Source of the DNA: CAYNRA01 sp046296415
Lineage (GTDB): Bacteria; Bacteroidota; Bacteroidia; Cytophagales; Spirosomataceae
Assembly: GCA_046296415.1 (NCBI GenBank)
Contig: JBKBLN010000001.1
Coordinates: 1,054,001 to 1,118,000, forward strand
Length of the DNA: 64,000 bases
Direction of reading: 5' to 3'
Position numbers and translations under genes: made by a program. This document shows positions 34,561-43,902 of the stretch, in pieces. The notes below the pieces were generated by a model. It was not told the origin of the DNA. It saw only the letters and a program-made list of their open reading frames with translations, and searched no databases. Position 1 is the stretch's first letter, and each line of letters begins with the position of its first letter.

Positions 34561-34590
34561 AAAAACAGCAACCATGAGGCTGCTGTTTTT
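34561..34590 (-). terminator. intrinsic terminator of the prs-rplY operon
   Basis: A 10-bp stem (34561-34570 with 34581-34590), ending in five T on the minus strand and followed by TGTTTG, lies 26 bases past the L25 stop. Confidence 0.8.
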
Positions 34591-34616
34591 GGGTTCTATT
34601 AGCTGGAGGGGGGAAA

Positions 34617-35189
34617 TTATTTCCCTCCTTGTTGTTGCTGACGCAATGCACGAGGAATCGTGATGGTTGCTACAGGATTGGATTCAGGGTCAAGAATAGT
34701 CAAGTTCTCTGTTTTGATCGACTTCACTTTGATTGATTTTCCTAATTCCAACGCTGAAATATCTAAATCGATGTATTCAGGGATGTGTTTCGCTTGGCCA
34801 GACACACGCAATTTACGCAAGGTCTGAACCAATTTACCCCCCATTTTTTGTCCCTCAGACACACCTTGAAGGCGAATCGGAATAGCGACTTTGATTACTT
34901 TTTCTGGCGTAATTTGCAAGAAATCCGCGTGAATCAACGAGTCATTCACTGGATGAAATTGCGTATCCTGCAAAATAGCCGAATATTCGGTTCCCTCGAT
35001 GTTCAATACCACTTCATACACATCAGGTGTGAAGATTAGTGGATTGAATAAATAAGCCGGTGCGTAGAAAGAAACTTGTTCTTCACCACCATAAAGAACA
35101 CCAGGAACCATACCTTGGTTACGAAGTTCTTGGGCAGCCGTACGACCGAGATTCGCTCTCTTATACCCTACAATCTCAGTTTTTTTCAT
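34617..35189 (-). CDS. rplY: 50S ribosomal protein L25 with C-terminal TL5/Ctc domain
   Basis: The 190-residue protein binds 5S rRNA in the large ribosomal subunit. The N-terminal L25 domain (about 1-92) contains YKRANLGRTAAQELRNQG and GVLYGG; the C-terminal Ctc/TL5 domain (about 98-185) contains IPIRLQGVSEGQKMGGKLV and IPEYIDLDIS. The end is glutamine- and glycine-rich. It lies 12 bases after prs, a pairing found in many bacteria, and both likely share the prs promoter. Confidence 0.95.
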   Translation of the reverse strand: MKKTEIVGYKRANLGRTAAQELRNQGMVPGVLYGGEEQVSFYAPAYLFNPLIFTPDVYEVVLNIEGTEYSAILQDTQFHPVNDSLIHADFLQITPEKVIKVAIPIRLQGVSEGQKMGGKLVQTLRKLRVSGQAKHIPEYIDLDISALELGKSIKVKSIKTENLTILDPESNPVATITIPRALRQQQQGGK

Positions 35190-35201
35190 TGTAAACGAAA
35201 T

Positions 35202-36152
35202 TTAGAAATTAATTTGATTCTGATAATTTATAAAAAGTGTGCTAATAGATCCATGATCACGGATTCGTCCGATGGCTTTGGCGAAAAGCTCTGCTACCGA
35301 AAGAACTTTAATTTTTGAGTTATCCTGTTTCAACGGGATGGAGTCGGCAACCAATAACTCGGTCAATACTGAATTGGCAATATTATCGTGGGCATTACCA
35401 GAAAGTACCGGATGAGTACAAATGGCCCGAACGGATTGGGCTCCTTTATCTAAGATTAACTGGGCGGCTTTACAAATGGTTCCACCTGTGTCGATCAAGT
35501 CGTCGACCAACACGACATTGGCCCCTTCTACATCCCCAATGAGTTGCATGGAAGCAATTTCATTGGCTTTTTTCCGGTGTTTATCACAGATAACAATGTC
35601 GGCATCAAAATAACTTGCAAATTTTCGAACCCGAGCCACTCCACCCACATCAGGTGATGCGAAGATGAGGTTATCTAATTTTTGAAGTTTTAGATAAGGA
35701 ACGAAAATGGAAGTACCCTCTAAATGGTCCACTGGGATATCGAAGAAGCCTTGTATTTGGCCTGCATGTAAATCCAGGGTCATGATTCGATCGGCTCCGG
35801 CGGCAGTTAACATGTTGGCAACTAACTTTGCACCCACCGCTACCCGAGGTCGATCCTTGCGATCTTGACGGGCATAGCCATAGTACGGAATCACCGCGCA
35901 CACGTAGTGGGCGGACGCCCGGCGAGCGGCATCAATCATGAGGAGAAGTTCCATCAAGTTGTCGGCCGTGGGAAAAGTCGATTGAACGAGGAAAACATCG
36001 CATCCACGAACGGATTCATCGAAGGAAACCGAAATTTCACTATCTGCAAAACGTTGAATAGTCAATTTTCCTAATTCGATCCCATAAAAATCGGCGATTC
36101 GACTAGCGAGGTATTTTGACTTTGTCCCGGAAAATATTTTAACTTCAGCCAT
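35202..36152 (-). CDS. prs: ribose-phosphate pyrophosphokinase
   Basis: The 316-residue enzyme makes PRPP from ribose 5-phosphate and ATP for nucleotide, His and Trp synthesis. It starts MAEVKIFSGTKSKYLASRIA and has the class I features: the RQDRKDRPR flexible loop near 98, the metal-binding DLHAGQIQGFF near 131, and the PRPP-binding VLVDDLIDTGGT near 219. The open frame extends 28 codons upstream of the ATG at 36152, but that part overlaps the -7 box and is rejected. Confidence 0.97.
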   Translation of the reverse strand: MAEVKIFSGTKSKYLASRIADFYGIELGKLTIQRFADSEISVSFDESVRGCDVFLVQSTFPTADNLMELLLMIDAARRASAHYVCAVIPYYGYARQDRKDRPRVAVGAKLVANMLTAAGADRIMTLDLHAGQIQGFFDIPVDHLEGTSIFVPYLKLQKLDNLIFASPDVGGVARVRKFASYFDADIVICDKHRKKANEIASMQLIGDVEGANVVLVDDLIDTGGTICKAAQLILDKGAQSVRAICTHPVLSGNAHDNIANSVLTELLVADSIPLKQDNSKIKVLSVAELFAKAIGRIRDHGSISTLFINYQNQINF

Positions 36153-36179
36153 TTGTTGGTTATTTTGCGAAAACAACCG

Positions 36180-36187
36180 CAAAAGTA
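36180..36187 (-). promoter_or_regulatory. Bacteroidota -7 box for prs
   Basis: TACTTTTG on the minus strand matches TAnnTTTG exactly, 27 bases before the prs ATG. A -33 TTTG is not seen. Confidence 0.5.
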
Positions 36188-36257
36188 GAAACTTTGTAGG
36201 GTAAAAACTAAGGTTCCTTCGAATAAATCCAATCAATTTCGTATATCAAACCAAGTT

Positions 36258-36593
36258 ATGGGGCAATTGTCACTTGTGGATGAGTTTCCGAACTTCACAA
36301 AGCATGTCTTTTTGGATGTGTTTGTGGAATCTACATGGGATCCCAAACGAGGGAAGTTGGTATTAAAGACCTTAGGAAATCAATTTTGTCCGGGGGGTGT
36401 TCGGGTAGGGTGTCCAGTTCGGTACTATCAGCAGTTTCCGGTGGGAACAATTTATAAGATTGACATGAGGCGTGTTCATGTACGTCGGCAAGCGCCTTAT
36501 TTTTTGGTCATTCGGAGAAAGCACATGCAACGAGCCATTGAGTTTTTTGAACATAACCGACGCTTATTGGCGTCGGCTATGTTGTCAAGTTAG
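36258..36593 (+). CDS. small basic protein of unknown function
   Basis: The 111-residue open frame begins with ATG about 105 bases from prs and ends 4 bases before the convergent peptidase stop. The protein is basic, with no signal peptide or membrane helix; it has FPVGTIYKIDMRRVHVRR and ends in a helix-like KHMQRAIEFFEHNRRLLASA. I recognise no family. Codon use looks like that of its neighbours and the frame fills the gap neatly, which favours a real gene. A strong hairpin (36550-36583) overlaps its last codons. Confidence 0.55.
   Translation: MGQLSLVDEFPNFTKHVFLDVFVESTWDPKRGKLVLKTLGNQFCPGGVRVGCPVRYYQQFPVGTIYKIDMRRVHVRRQAPYFLVIRRKHMQRAIEFFEHNRRLLASAMLSS
36550..36583. repeat. inverted repeat inside the 3' end of the small unknown gene
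   Basis: Two 14-base arms (36550-36563 and 36570-36583) pair at 13 of 14 positions around a 6-base loop. No T run follows on either strand, so it is not a typical intrinsic terminator, though it sits exactly where two convergent genes meet. Confidence 0.7.
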
Positions 36594-36597
36594 AGGC

Positions 36598-37941
36598 TTA
36601 AGGTTGTTTTGGAATCGTCATAATTTGCTCTTGACGTCCGTCTACATACCGAAATGTAGTCCCATCATAGTACCCATTTTCTTCGAGCATAATCCGGATG
36701 GTTTTTTGCCATTCAGGGATTCGTACGGCGGCGTTGAGTTCGATGGAATAGGCTGTTTCAGGGTACATGGGGTAGTCACCAGATCCAACGGTCCGTCCTT
36801 GGTTATCCCACATACCTATGGTAGGCCCGGCTGCATGGCCATGTAAACCGATCGGATGGGTATAGATGGTACCTTGGATACCTGCTGATTTTGATTTAGC
36901 TAAAGCATCCGCTAAAATTTCATTTCCAGGTTTTCCTGTACGAAAGGATTCTGTTAAAAAATCTTGAAGTTGGTTTCCTTGCTTGAAGGCCTTGACTAAA
37001 TAATCGGGAACCGATTTTTCTCCAGGTTTCAATACATAGGCATGTTGTTGGTGATCGGTGTGAAGGCGTAGGTAGGCAATTCCAAAGTCACAATGAAGCA
37101 AATCACCGGGTAGGATGACCTGCTTGTCGGGTCTTTTTGAAAAAGTCCGTAGATGATCAAAACTTTCAGGATCAAATCGTTGGACATCCACTGTTGGATG
37201 GAACCAAGTTTCGAGCCCTAAGTCCGTTACTTTTTGGCGCATCCACCAGACCACATCGTCGGTGGTGGTCACACCTGGTTGGATGACTTTTTCAGAAAAA
37301 GCCTCGGCAATGATTTGATGGGAGATCCGCGAAATCATATCATACAAGACCATTTCTTTTTCTGTTCTTGTCTCAAGCCAAGCGACGGCTAAATTGGACG
37401 CAGAGACGATTTTTGATTTTTGATTCGAAGGAAGCTTATCCATGAATTCGCTGTATTCCGTATGGGTTAGGCCGTCGGCATGTCCGTAATATTTGGAAAA
37501 ATTGAGACCAATTTTTTTGGGATTCTTTTTTTCGATTACATCCACCAGGGCTTGCCATTGATCGGGGTGCGTTTGGAGGTCCCAAGCTCCTTTGAGTAAA
37601 TTTCCTACATCATATCGGGCAATCGCAAGTCTTTCAATGCCTTTTTCCGGTCCTTGGTCATGAAAAACAAAAATCGTTCTCCGACGGGCCGAAAGCCAGA
37701 CGGCGGGAAGCATGGTTTTCATGACCGGATCTTCATTGTATTCTCTTGAAATGATAATCCACATGTCGATCCCATTTTTTCGCATCAGCGTGGGAAGTAA
37801 GTTGGACATGCGATCCTCCAAGATTTCATCAATCACCACAGCGCGTTGCCGCTCAGGTAGAATCGTGGGATATGTCTGAGCTTGGAGGTACGGGGAGGTC
37901 AACAGTAGCAAAAAGCTAACAGCAAAGGATAGGGATTTCAT
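36598..37941 (-). CDS. exported M24-family metallopeptidase, Xaa-Pro aminopeptidase-like
   Basis: The 447-residue protein has a signal peptide (MKSLSFAVSFLLLLTSPYLQAQ) and so acts in the periplasm or outside. The creatinase N-terminal domain (about 30-180) is followed by a pita-bread M24 domain. Candidate metal ligands are the aspartates in LLHCDFGI and HTDHQQH, the histidine in HPIGLHGHAAGP, and the glutamates in YSIELNA and IMLEENG. Such enzymes cut the bond before proline or act on related dipeptides. I use the ATG at 37941; the frame could also start at an upstream TTG. It has no operon partner and faces the small unknown gene. Confidence 0.87.
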   Translation of the reverse strand: MKSLSFAVSFLLLLTSPYLQAQTYPTILPERQRAVVIDEILEDRMSNLLPTLMRKNGIDMWIIISREYNEDPVMKTMLPAVWLSARRRTIFVFHDQGPEKGIERLAIARYDVGNLLKGAWDLQTHPDQWQALVDVIEKKNPKKIGLNFSKYYGHADGLTHTEYSEFMDKLPSNQKSKIVSASNLAVAWLETRTEKEMVLYDMISRISHQIIAEAFSEKVIQPGVTTTDDVVWWMRQKVTDLGLETWFHPTVDVQRFDPESFDHLRTFSKRPDKQVILPGDLLHCDFGIAYLRLHTDHQQHAYVLKPGEKSVPDYLVKAFKQGNQLQDFLTESFRTGKPGNEILADALAKSKSAGIQGTIYTHPIGLHGHAAGPTIGMWDNQGRTVGSGDYPMYPETAYSIELNAAVRIPEWQKTIRIMLEENGYYDGTTFRYVDGRQEQIMTIPKQP

Positions 37942-38062
37942 TGGGTGTTTCAATTAGATCGACAAGTTATTAAGACATTTCCAAATATGGTATTTCCTTT
38001 TCAGGGTTTTTGAGGAGAACCAAAAAAAGTATAAATTAAGGTTTTATTCAACCTTCTTAACC

Positions 38063-39427
38063 ATGCGAAAAAATAATTCCTCCCGCCGATCCTTTTTAAA
38101 AGGGCTCGGAGCAGCTGCATTCACTTTATCCGTTGCCCCTTCTTGGGCGCTTCAACCTACCAAAAGGTGGCGAGTGGGCTTAATCGGAACGGGTTGGTAC
38201 GGCAAGTCAGACTTATTTCGATTGATGCAGGTGGCCTCCGTAGATGTGGTGGCACTATGTGATCCGGATCGAAATGAACTAGAAAAAGCCGGACGTTTGG
38301 TGAAAGCACGGACTGGGAAATCGGAATCTCCGGCCTTGTTCACTCACCATGAAAAAATGTTGGAGGCGCATTCCTTCGATATCATACTCATCGGTTCGCC
38401 AGATCATTGGCATGCCTTGCATACATTGGATGCTCTAAAAGCCGGGGCACATGTCTATGTTCAGAAGCCGATCAGCGTCGATGTGATGGAAGGGGAAGCC
38501 ATGGTTGCGGCAGCCCGTAAGTATGGAAAGGTGGTTCAGGTTGGTACGCAACGAAAAAGTACACCCCACTTGATTGAAGCCAAGAAAAACATAGTAGATT
38601 CGGGCTTATTGGGAAAAATAAGGCATGTGGAAATGTGTTGTTATTACCCCATGCGAAACAACGGAAATCCTCCCGTGCAGCCCATCCCACCTTATTTTGA
38701 TTATGAACGGTGGACAGGACCGGCCCCTATGAGGCCGTATGATGGAAGTCCGCATATTCGATGGTGGCGAACCTTCAAGGAATACGGAAATGGGATAACG
38801 GGTGATATGTGCGTGCATATGTTGGATACCGTTCGATGGCTTCTCCGGTTAGGCTGGCCTTCCCAAATCACATCCACCGGCGGGATCTACGTGCAGAAAA
38901 AAGGAAAGTCCAATATTTCGGATACCCAAACCGCCATTTTTCAATACGATGAACTCCAATGTGTTTGGCAACATCGTACATGGGGGACAGCCCCGAATCC
39001 AGATTATCCCTGGTCTTTTACACTTTATGGAGATAAAGGCACCCTTTGGGGAAGTACTTTTGCGTATGATTTTATTTCCACGGATGGAAAAACCAAAATT
39101 CACCGCGATGTGGTTTTTGAACGCGAAAAATATCCTGAGGATCTCACGGAGGAACGGATTGAGCTACATGCTGCTCCGGCTACGCGAGGACACATGATCG
39201 ATTTTCTTAAAGCGATTGAGCAAAATTCAAGACCCATAGCCGATATTGAAGAAGGGCATATCTCGACGGCTTGTTGTATCCTTGCCAATATTTCGATGGA
39301 TTTAGGGGGACGCCCCTTGCGGTATGATCCGAAAAATCGAATTGTAAAGGATGATCCAGAGGCTACCCAGCTCCTGACGCGACCGTATCGTAGCCCCTGG
39401 ATACACCCGGACCCTCGAACTGTTTAA
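38063..39427 (+). CDS. Gfo/Idh/MocA-family oxidoreductase with Tat signal
   Basis: The 454-residue protein starts with a twin-arginine signal (SSRRSFLKGLGAAAF), so it is probably exported folded with its NAD(P) cofactor. The Rossmann domain begins VGLIGTGWYGKSDL near residue 37, the conserved catalytic-region motif EKP appears as VQKPISVD near 133, and a C-terminal alpha/beta domain follows with GDMCVHMLDTVRWLL, whose His fits the family's active site. Many Bacteroidota and Planctomycetota encode such exported oxidoreductases acting on sugars or polyols. The substrate is unknown. It overlaps the convergent helix-hairpin-helix gene by four bases. Confidence 0.87.
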   Translation: MRKNNSSRRSFLKGLGAAAFTLSVAPSWALQPTKRWRVGLIGTGWYGKSDLFRLMQVASVDVVALCDPDRNELEKAGRLVKARTGKSESPALFTHHEKMLEAHSFDIILIGSPDHWHALHTLDALKAGAHVYVQKPISVDVMEGEAMVAAARKYGKVVQVGTQRKSTPHLIEAKKNIVDSGLLGKIRHVEMCCYYPMRNNGNPPVQPIPPYFDYERWTGPAPMRPYDGSPHIRWWRTFKEYGNGITGDMCVHMLDTVRWLLRLGWPSQITSTGGIYVQKKGKSNISDTQTAIFQYDELQCVWQHRTWGTAPNPDYPWSFTLYGDKGTLWGSTFAYDFISTDGKTKIHRDVVFEREKYPEDLTEERIELHAAPATRGHMIDFLKAIEQNSRPIADIEEGHISTACCILANISMDLGGRPLRYDPKNRIVKDDPEATQLLTRPYRSPWIHPDPRTV

Positions 39428-40347
39428 GGTTCAAAGGAAAGGTATGGGCCAATTTTTTCGATCACTTCCGGTGTAAGACGCTTCACTTGCTTCAGGTCAT
39501 CCAAAGACCGAAAAGGCCCATGTTGAGTTCGGTAAGCAAGCAGTGCTTTGGCCTGAGCATAAGGAAGATAGGGATGTCGAATCTCGCTTACGTGGTTAAT
39601 TTGAATTCTTCGATGAACCGTTCCGACATACCCGTATTTTTCAATGATCGGAGCCAATTCTGGAGGTAACTGAAAGGTCTCCATGACTTGTTCTACCCCG
39701 ACAAACCCTCCCAGTTTATCACGAAAAGAACATATCCGCCGGGCATAACCGCTGCCAATGCCCGGCAATGTTTTCCATTGCGTTGTGTCAGCCGAGTTGA
39801 TATCGAGTCGGGATGGATTTTTAGGTTTGGTTTGTTTCGGAAACGATCGATATCCATTGTTGGAATTGGTTGAGAAAGAGGTTTGGGCCAAAGCTGTTTT
39901 TTTGAAAATAAGGTGGGGTAGGATGGATTCAATTCGCTCGGGGGTCATGCCATACAATCTTTTTAAATCGTTCGGGTACCTAATTTTTCCTCCCTTAGAG
40001 GTATATTTAATCCACCTTTCTGCCAAATAGGTAGGTAATCCTAAGGCAATCAATTGCTCCCTGGAGATAGTTTCAACGGCTATTGGCGGACCATTGTATG
40101 GATCTGCCGAGGCCGATCGGTGTGCCGAAAATTCCGGGTTTTCGCCCGATTTGTTTAACCATCGCATCACCCGAACGCTGTCTTCGGGCAATATTCGGAC
40201 GGGATCTCCTTGGTATAAGTAATCGCTTAGGGATAGGAGAGCCGTCATACCCAGCAAGCCAGTAGCCAGCAAAGCTGTCCCCCACGCCTCTTTTTGGGAA
40301 AGCTCAAGATAAGCTTTCCATTTTTCTGTTGTTTTTTTCATGGCCAT
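39424..40347 (-). CDS. helix-hairpin-helix protein with N-terminal membrane helix, ComEA-like
   Basis: The 307-residue protein has one transmembrane helix near residues 22-42 and then at least three helix-hairpin-helix units: one near 100-140 (ALGLPTYLAERWIKY, YGMTPERI), one near 180-230 (LDINSADTTQWKTLPGIGSGYARRI, the canonical ComEA form) and one near 255-300 (YAQAKALLAYRTQHGPF, RLTPEVIEKIGPYL). ComEA-type proteins bind DNA outside the inner membrane during uptake; Bacteroidota have longer relatives like this whose role is not proven. Start ATGs at 40347 and 40341 are both possible. Confidence 0.82.
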   Translation of the reverse strand: MAMKKTTEKWKAYLELSQKEAWGTALLATGLLGMTALLSLSDYLYQGDPVRILPEDSVRVMRWLNKSGENPEFSAHRSASADPYNGPPIAVETISREQLIALGLPTYLAERWIKYTSKGGKIRYPNDLKRLYGMTPERIESILPHLIFKKTALAQTSFSTNSNNGYRSFPKQTKPKNPSRLDINSADTTQWKTLPGIGSGYARRICSFRDKLGGFVGVEQVMETFQLPPELAPIIEKYGYVGTVHRRIQINHVSEIRHPYLPYAQAKALLAYRTQHGPFRSLDDLKQVKRLTPEVIEKIGPYLSFEP

Positions 40348-40383
40348 TTTTTGGTACAATATATTGGTTAAATAGCAAAAAAG

Positions 40384-40420
40384 CAAAGCCGCTTTTTACA
40401 ATTTGTAAAAAGCGGCTTTG
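40384..40420 (-). terminator. intrinsic terminator of the ThuA-domain gene
   Basis: Nearly perfect 18-base arms (40384-40401 and 40403-40420) form a long hairpin; the minus strand then reads CTTTTTTGC. It lies 21 bases past the ThuA-gene stop. Confidence 0.88.
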
Positions 40421-40441
40421 TAGGGGAAAGGAAGATGAAAT

Positions 40442-43400
40442 TTACTTTTTGAATTCGATTTGAGATAAGCCAAAAAGTGGTTTGCCTTGACTTACGGTAT
40501 TATCAAATGTTAGGTAGAGCGTTTGATTACTCCCAAGATCTTGGGTGGCGACTGGAATAGAAAGCGTGGAAGCGAAATTGGTTGGGATGGTACCTTCCCC
40601 AATGAGCTTACCTTGCTCTGATCCCACTCGTATTTTGATTTTTCCTCCGGCTGTCTGTCCAGCTTGTGCCAGGGCATTCACTTCAATGGAACGGATTCCC
40701 GTGAGATCCACTTTTTCCCAAGCGATGAACCCACCGTGGTTGGCTACCACCACTTCACCTACATTGGGTACAGTAAATTTGGCTGCATCTTTTTGTGTAT
40801 CGTAACTGGTGGCAGGCATTTTAGCACTTCGTAGAGCTACCGTTTGGGTGGATGTCAGGGGGCCAATCACTTTACCTCCCTTGTCGGTATAGGTTGCTTG
40901 GATTAAATAGGTGCCAGGCTTTTTATCAAGGTGCGATTTTGGAATGTAGGTTCCCGCCACTGGCTCGGAGGCTTTCTTTTTATCATTCAAAGATAAGATG
41001 TATTCCACCATGTCGCGTGCTTCGTTTTTTGTTAGTTGTGGGTGTGCCGACATCGCTTGTTCTCCCCAGACACCACCGCCACCTTGGATGATTTTTTCAG
41101 CGAGGTAATTGACATTTTGATTCGTGCGGGGGTATTTTTTGGCAATGTCAAGATATGCGGGTCCGATGGATTTTTTGTCTTGGGCGTGGCAGGCTTTGCA
41201 GTCACTGAGGTCGATGAGTCGTTTTCCTACGACGAAACCGACATTGGCTTTATGCCCCTGTTCCAACACCGTTTTATCGAATCCTTCCATGTAATTGATA
41301 TTAACCACCACATCTTCAGGCGCTACTCCCTTGGCCAAAACACCATCTTCTTTGTCTTTAACATGGACTTTATATGGAATGGGCTGTTGGTCAAAATAAA
41401 AAGATTGATTGCCTTCAAGTTGGATCGCAATTTCAGGTTGGGCATTTCCGACCTTGATGACCATTGACTCTTGTTGACTATTTCCTTTCGAATCCTTTAC
41501 TGTCAATTTAACCGTATATTCTCCTGGTTGAGTAAAGGTATAGATGGGATTTGGGACAAGGCTAGGTTTTGATTTGGGGCCGAAAGTCCATTGAAACGAG
41601 ATAGGATCTTGATCGTAATCTTGGGATCCCTTAGATGAAAATTGAACGGTCAAGGGTGCTGAGCCGACGGTTTTGTTGGCTTGCATTTTAGCAATTGGCT
41701 TTCTGTTGCCGGCGTTGAATTCGATCTTACTCAACATGGCCTCTTCGTTTTGGGAAAACCAGTTCATCCCGTATTCGAGCAGGTACATGACACCGTTTTG
41801 GTCAAAGGTCATGTCCATGGGATGGTAAAATTTGGTAGAAGGCATAAAAGGCTCCATACCGGCATAATTTCCATTTTCGTCAAGTTGAACCACATGGATC
41901 CAATCGCGCATCCATTCGTAAATAAACCATTTTCCGTGGAAATATTCAGGGAATGTGCCGGGTCCGACCTTCACCTGATCGCGGTAAAACAAGGGACCCG
42001 ACATAGGATTAGCCCCTCCTTTACCTAGTAATGGAAAACGTTCGGTTGGTCCATAGCCGTACCAAATTAGGGGTTCTTGAGTAGGTGGGAGATCGGTTAA
42101 TCCGGTATTATGGGGAGAATTATTTTTAGGTTGTTTTTTATCGAAAGCGGGTCCTGATTCTTTGGTTTCAAAATTGTACGCTCGGTAGGCATCTTTTCCT
42201 ACAAAGAGGGGCCAACCAAAAAATCCGGCTTTTTTTGCTTGATTAAATTCCACTTGTCCCTCCGGGCCCCGATCTGGATTGGCTTTGCCGGCATCAGGTC
42301 CAATATCTCCCCAATAGAGGTAGCTCGTTTTTGGGTCAACAGATATTCTGTAGGCATTTCGTGTACCCATGACAAAGATCTCGGGTCGCGTTTTGGGTGT
42401 ACCGACAGGAAAAAGGTTGCCGTCTGGAATGGTATATCCCCCTTCTTGAGTGGGTTTAATTCGGAGTATTTTTCCTCGGAGATCGTTTGTATTTCCGGCT
42501 GTATGCAGGGCATCCCAACCTTGGCGACCTTCGCGGAAATCAATAGGAGCGTAGCCATCGGAGGCAAATGGATTGGTATCATCACCGGTTGAGAGGTATA
42601 GATTTCCTTCTTTGTCCCAATCGATGGATCCACCTGTGTGGCAACATTCAACCCGTTTGACTGGAAATCGAAGAACGATTTTTTCGGTATCGAGTAATAG
42701 GGTATCTTTTTGTTGGTCATACACAAAGCGGGATAGGAATTGGTCATTATGCGCTTCGGTATTGGGGGTATAGAACAAATAAACCCAGTTATTTTGGTTA
42801 AACTGAGGATCTATACCGGCACCCATTACTCCGTACTCAAACTTTTTATACACATCCAATTGGGCTACAATTTTGGTTTTACCTGAGACGGGATTCCAAA
42901 CTTTGACATTTCCTTTTCGTTCTGTGAAAAGAACTTTTCCGTTGGGCATGACCACCAGTTCTGTGGGTTCATCCAAATTTTTTACGAGGGTGGTTTTAAT
43001 GAAACGATTTTCCTCTGGGGCCCGTACTGTTTTGGCTTTTGTGTAATCAAGCTTGGTTGCCATGGCCCACTTCAATCCTTCCAAAATATGTTTCTGCATG
43101 GCAGGGTCAGTAAACGTCTCGGGGGTATGGCCGTAATTGGTGTAAAACGACTTCCCTCCGTCAAATTCATGAAACCAGGCGAGTGGATGAAAATCTCCCA
43201 TTTTGCCTTGTTGGTAAGATTTTTCATCTACACGAATCAAGAATTTAAGAATATCCTTTTTCAGGTCTTTGAAGTCATAAAACTCATCTTCGCGTTCGAA
43301 GGTAGCTGGTAAATGACGAGTGGAAGGATGAGTTGGATCTAGAACGTACATGGTTCCTTTTTGGACATTGGAAACACTTCCCCCGGGATGGGAGGCGAAG

Positions 43401-43789
43401 TATCCCCCCATGAGGTGGTTATACCAGGGCCAATTGTATTCGGTGTCGGAGGCCGCATGAATGCCAACATATCCACCTCCAGCTTGGATAAATCGTTCGA
43501 AGTCTGCTTGTTGGCGAGGATTTAACACGTCACCTGTGGTCGATAGGAAAACCACGGCATGGAAATTTTTTAGGTTTTCCTCGGTGAAATCGTCCGAGTT
43601 TTCGGTCAGCGTAACGGCGAAGCCTTCTTTAGGTCCAAAAGCTTGAAAAAATTCTTTTCCTTCTTTGATGGAGGCGTGTCGAAAACCGGCGGTTTTTGAA
43701 AAAACGAGTACTTTCTTTTGCTGGGCAAAGGAGATATGCATTCCCAAACAGCAAAGTAAAATGGTCAGGAGTTGGGTTCGACGGGGCAT
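40442..43789 (-). CDS. multi-domain secreted protein: ThuA, PQQ-type sugar dehydrogenase, PKD, cytochrome c, carbohydrate-binding
   Basis: The 1115-residue exported protein (signal peptide 1-22) reads in order: a ThuA domain (about 28-250, with VLVFSKTAGFRH and GGGYVGIHAASDTEYNW); a six-bladed propeller like soluble PQQ-dependent glucose dehydrogenase (about 265-660, with LDEPTELVVMPNGKVLFTER and HTGGSIDWDKEGNLYLSTGDD); a PKD domain (about 693-785); a c-type cytochrome with haem site CKACH near 862 and a likely distal Met in WGEQAMSAHP; and a C-terminal CBM6-like domain (about 985-1115). This suggests oxidation of a sugar with electrons passed to the fused haem (inference). Such fusions are known in Cytophagales, but the substrate is not. 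It has its own terminator. Confidence 0.88.
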   Translation of the reverse strand: MPRRTQLLTILLCCLGMHISFAQQKKVLVFSKTAGFRHASIKEGKEFFQAFGPKEGFAVTLTENSDDFTEENLKNFHAVVFLSTTGDVLNPRQQADFERFIQAGGGYVGIHAASDTEYNWPWYNHLMGGYFASHPGGSVSNVQKGTMYVLDPTHPSTRHLPATFEREDEFYDFKDLKKDILKFLIRVDEKSYQQGKMGDFHPLAWFHEFDGGKSFYTNYGHTPETFTDPAMQKHILEGLKWAMATKLDYTKAKTVRAPEENRFIKTTLVKNLDEPTELVVMPNGKVLFTERKGNVKVWNPVSGKTKIVAQLDVYKKFEYGVMGAGIDPQFNQNNWVYLFYTPNTEAHNDQFLSRFVYDQQKDTLLLDTEKIVLRFPVKRVECCHTGGSIDWDKEGNLYLSTGDDTNPFASDGYAPIDFREGRQGWDALHTAGNTNDLRGKILRIKPTQEGGYTIPDGNLFPVGTPKTRPEIFVMGTRNAYRISVDPKTSYLYWGDIGPDAGKANPDRGPEGQVEFNQAKKAGFFGWPLFVGKDAYRAYNFETKESGPAFDKKQPKNNSPHNTGLTDLPPTQEPLIWYGYGPTERFPLLGKGGANPMSGPLFYRDQVKVGPGTFPEYFHGKWFIYEWMRDWIHVVQLDENGNYAGMEPFMPSTKFYHPMDMTFDQNGVMYLLEYGMNWFSQNEEAMLSKIEFNAGNRKPIAKMQANKTVGSAPLTVQFSSKGSQDYDQDPISFQWTFGPKSKPSLVPNPIYTFTQPGEYTVKLTVKDSKGNSQQESMVIKVGNAQPEIAIQLEGNQSFYFDQQPIPYKVHVKDKEDGVLAKGVAPEDVVVNINYMEGFDKTVLEQGHKANVGFVVGKRLIDLSDCKACHAQDKKSIGPAYLDIAKKYPRTNQNVNYLAEKIIQGGGGVWGEQAMSAHPQLTKNEARDMVEYILSLNDKKKASEPVAGTYIPKSHLDKKPGTYLIQATYTDKGGKVIGPLTSTQTVALRSAKMPATSYDTQKDAAKFTVPNVGEVVVANHGGFIAWEKVDLTGIRSIEVNALAQAGQTAGGKIKIRVGSEQGKLIGEGTIPTNFASTLSIPVATQDLGSNQTLYLTFDNTVSQGKPLFGLSQIEFKK

Positions 43790-43902
43790 GTCTTATTTGT
43801 GAATAAATGTTGAGATTGCAAGTAATTAAAAATTACGTGGATCTTCATACATCGACCGCACAAATTGAAAAAATGACGACTTATGGCTTAGTTTTCAAGA
43901 TA

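Noticed and set aside
42199..42747. Long minus-strand frame of 182 codons within the ThuA-domain gene
   Set aside because: It overlaps the conserved dehydrogenase domain in another frame and shows no family features.
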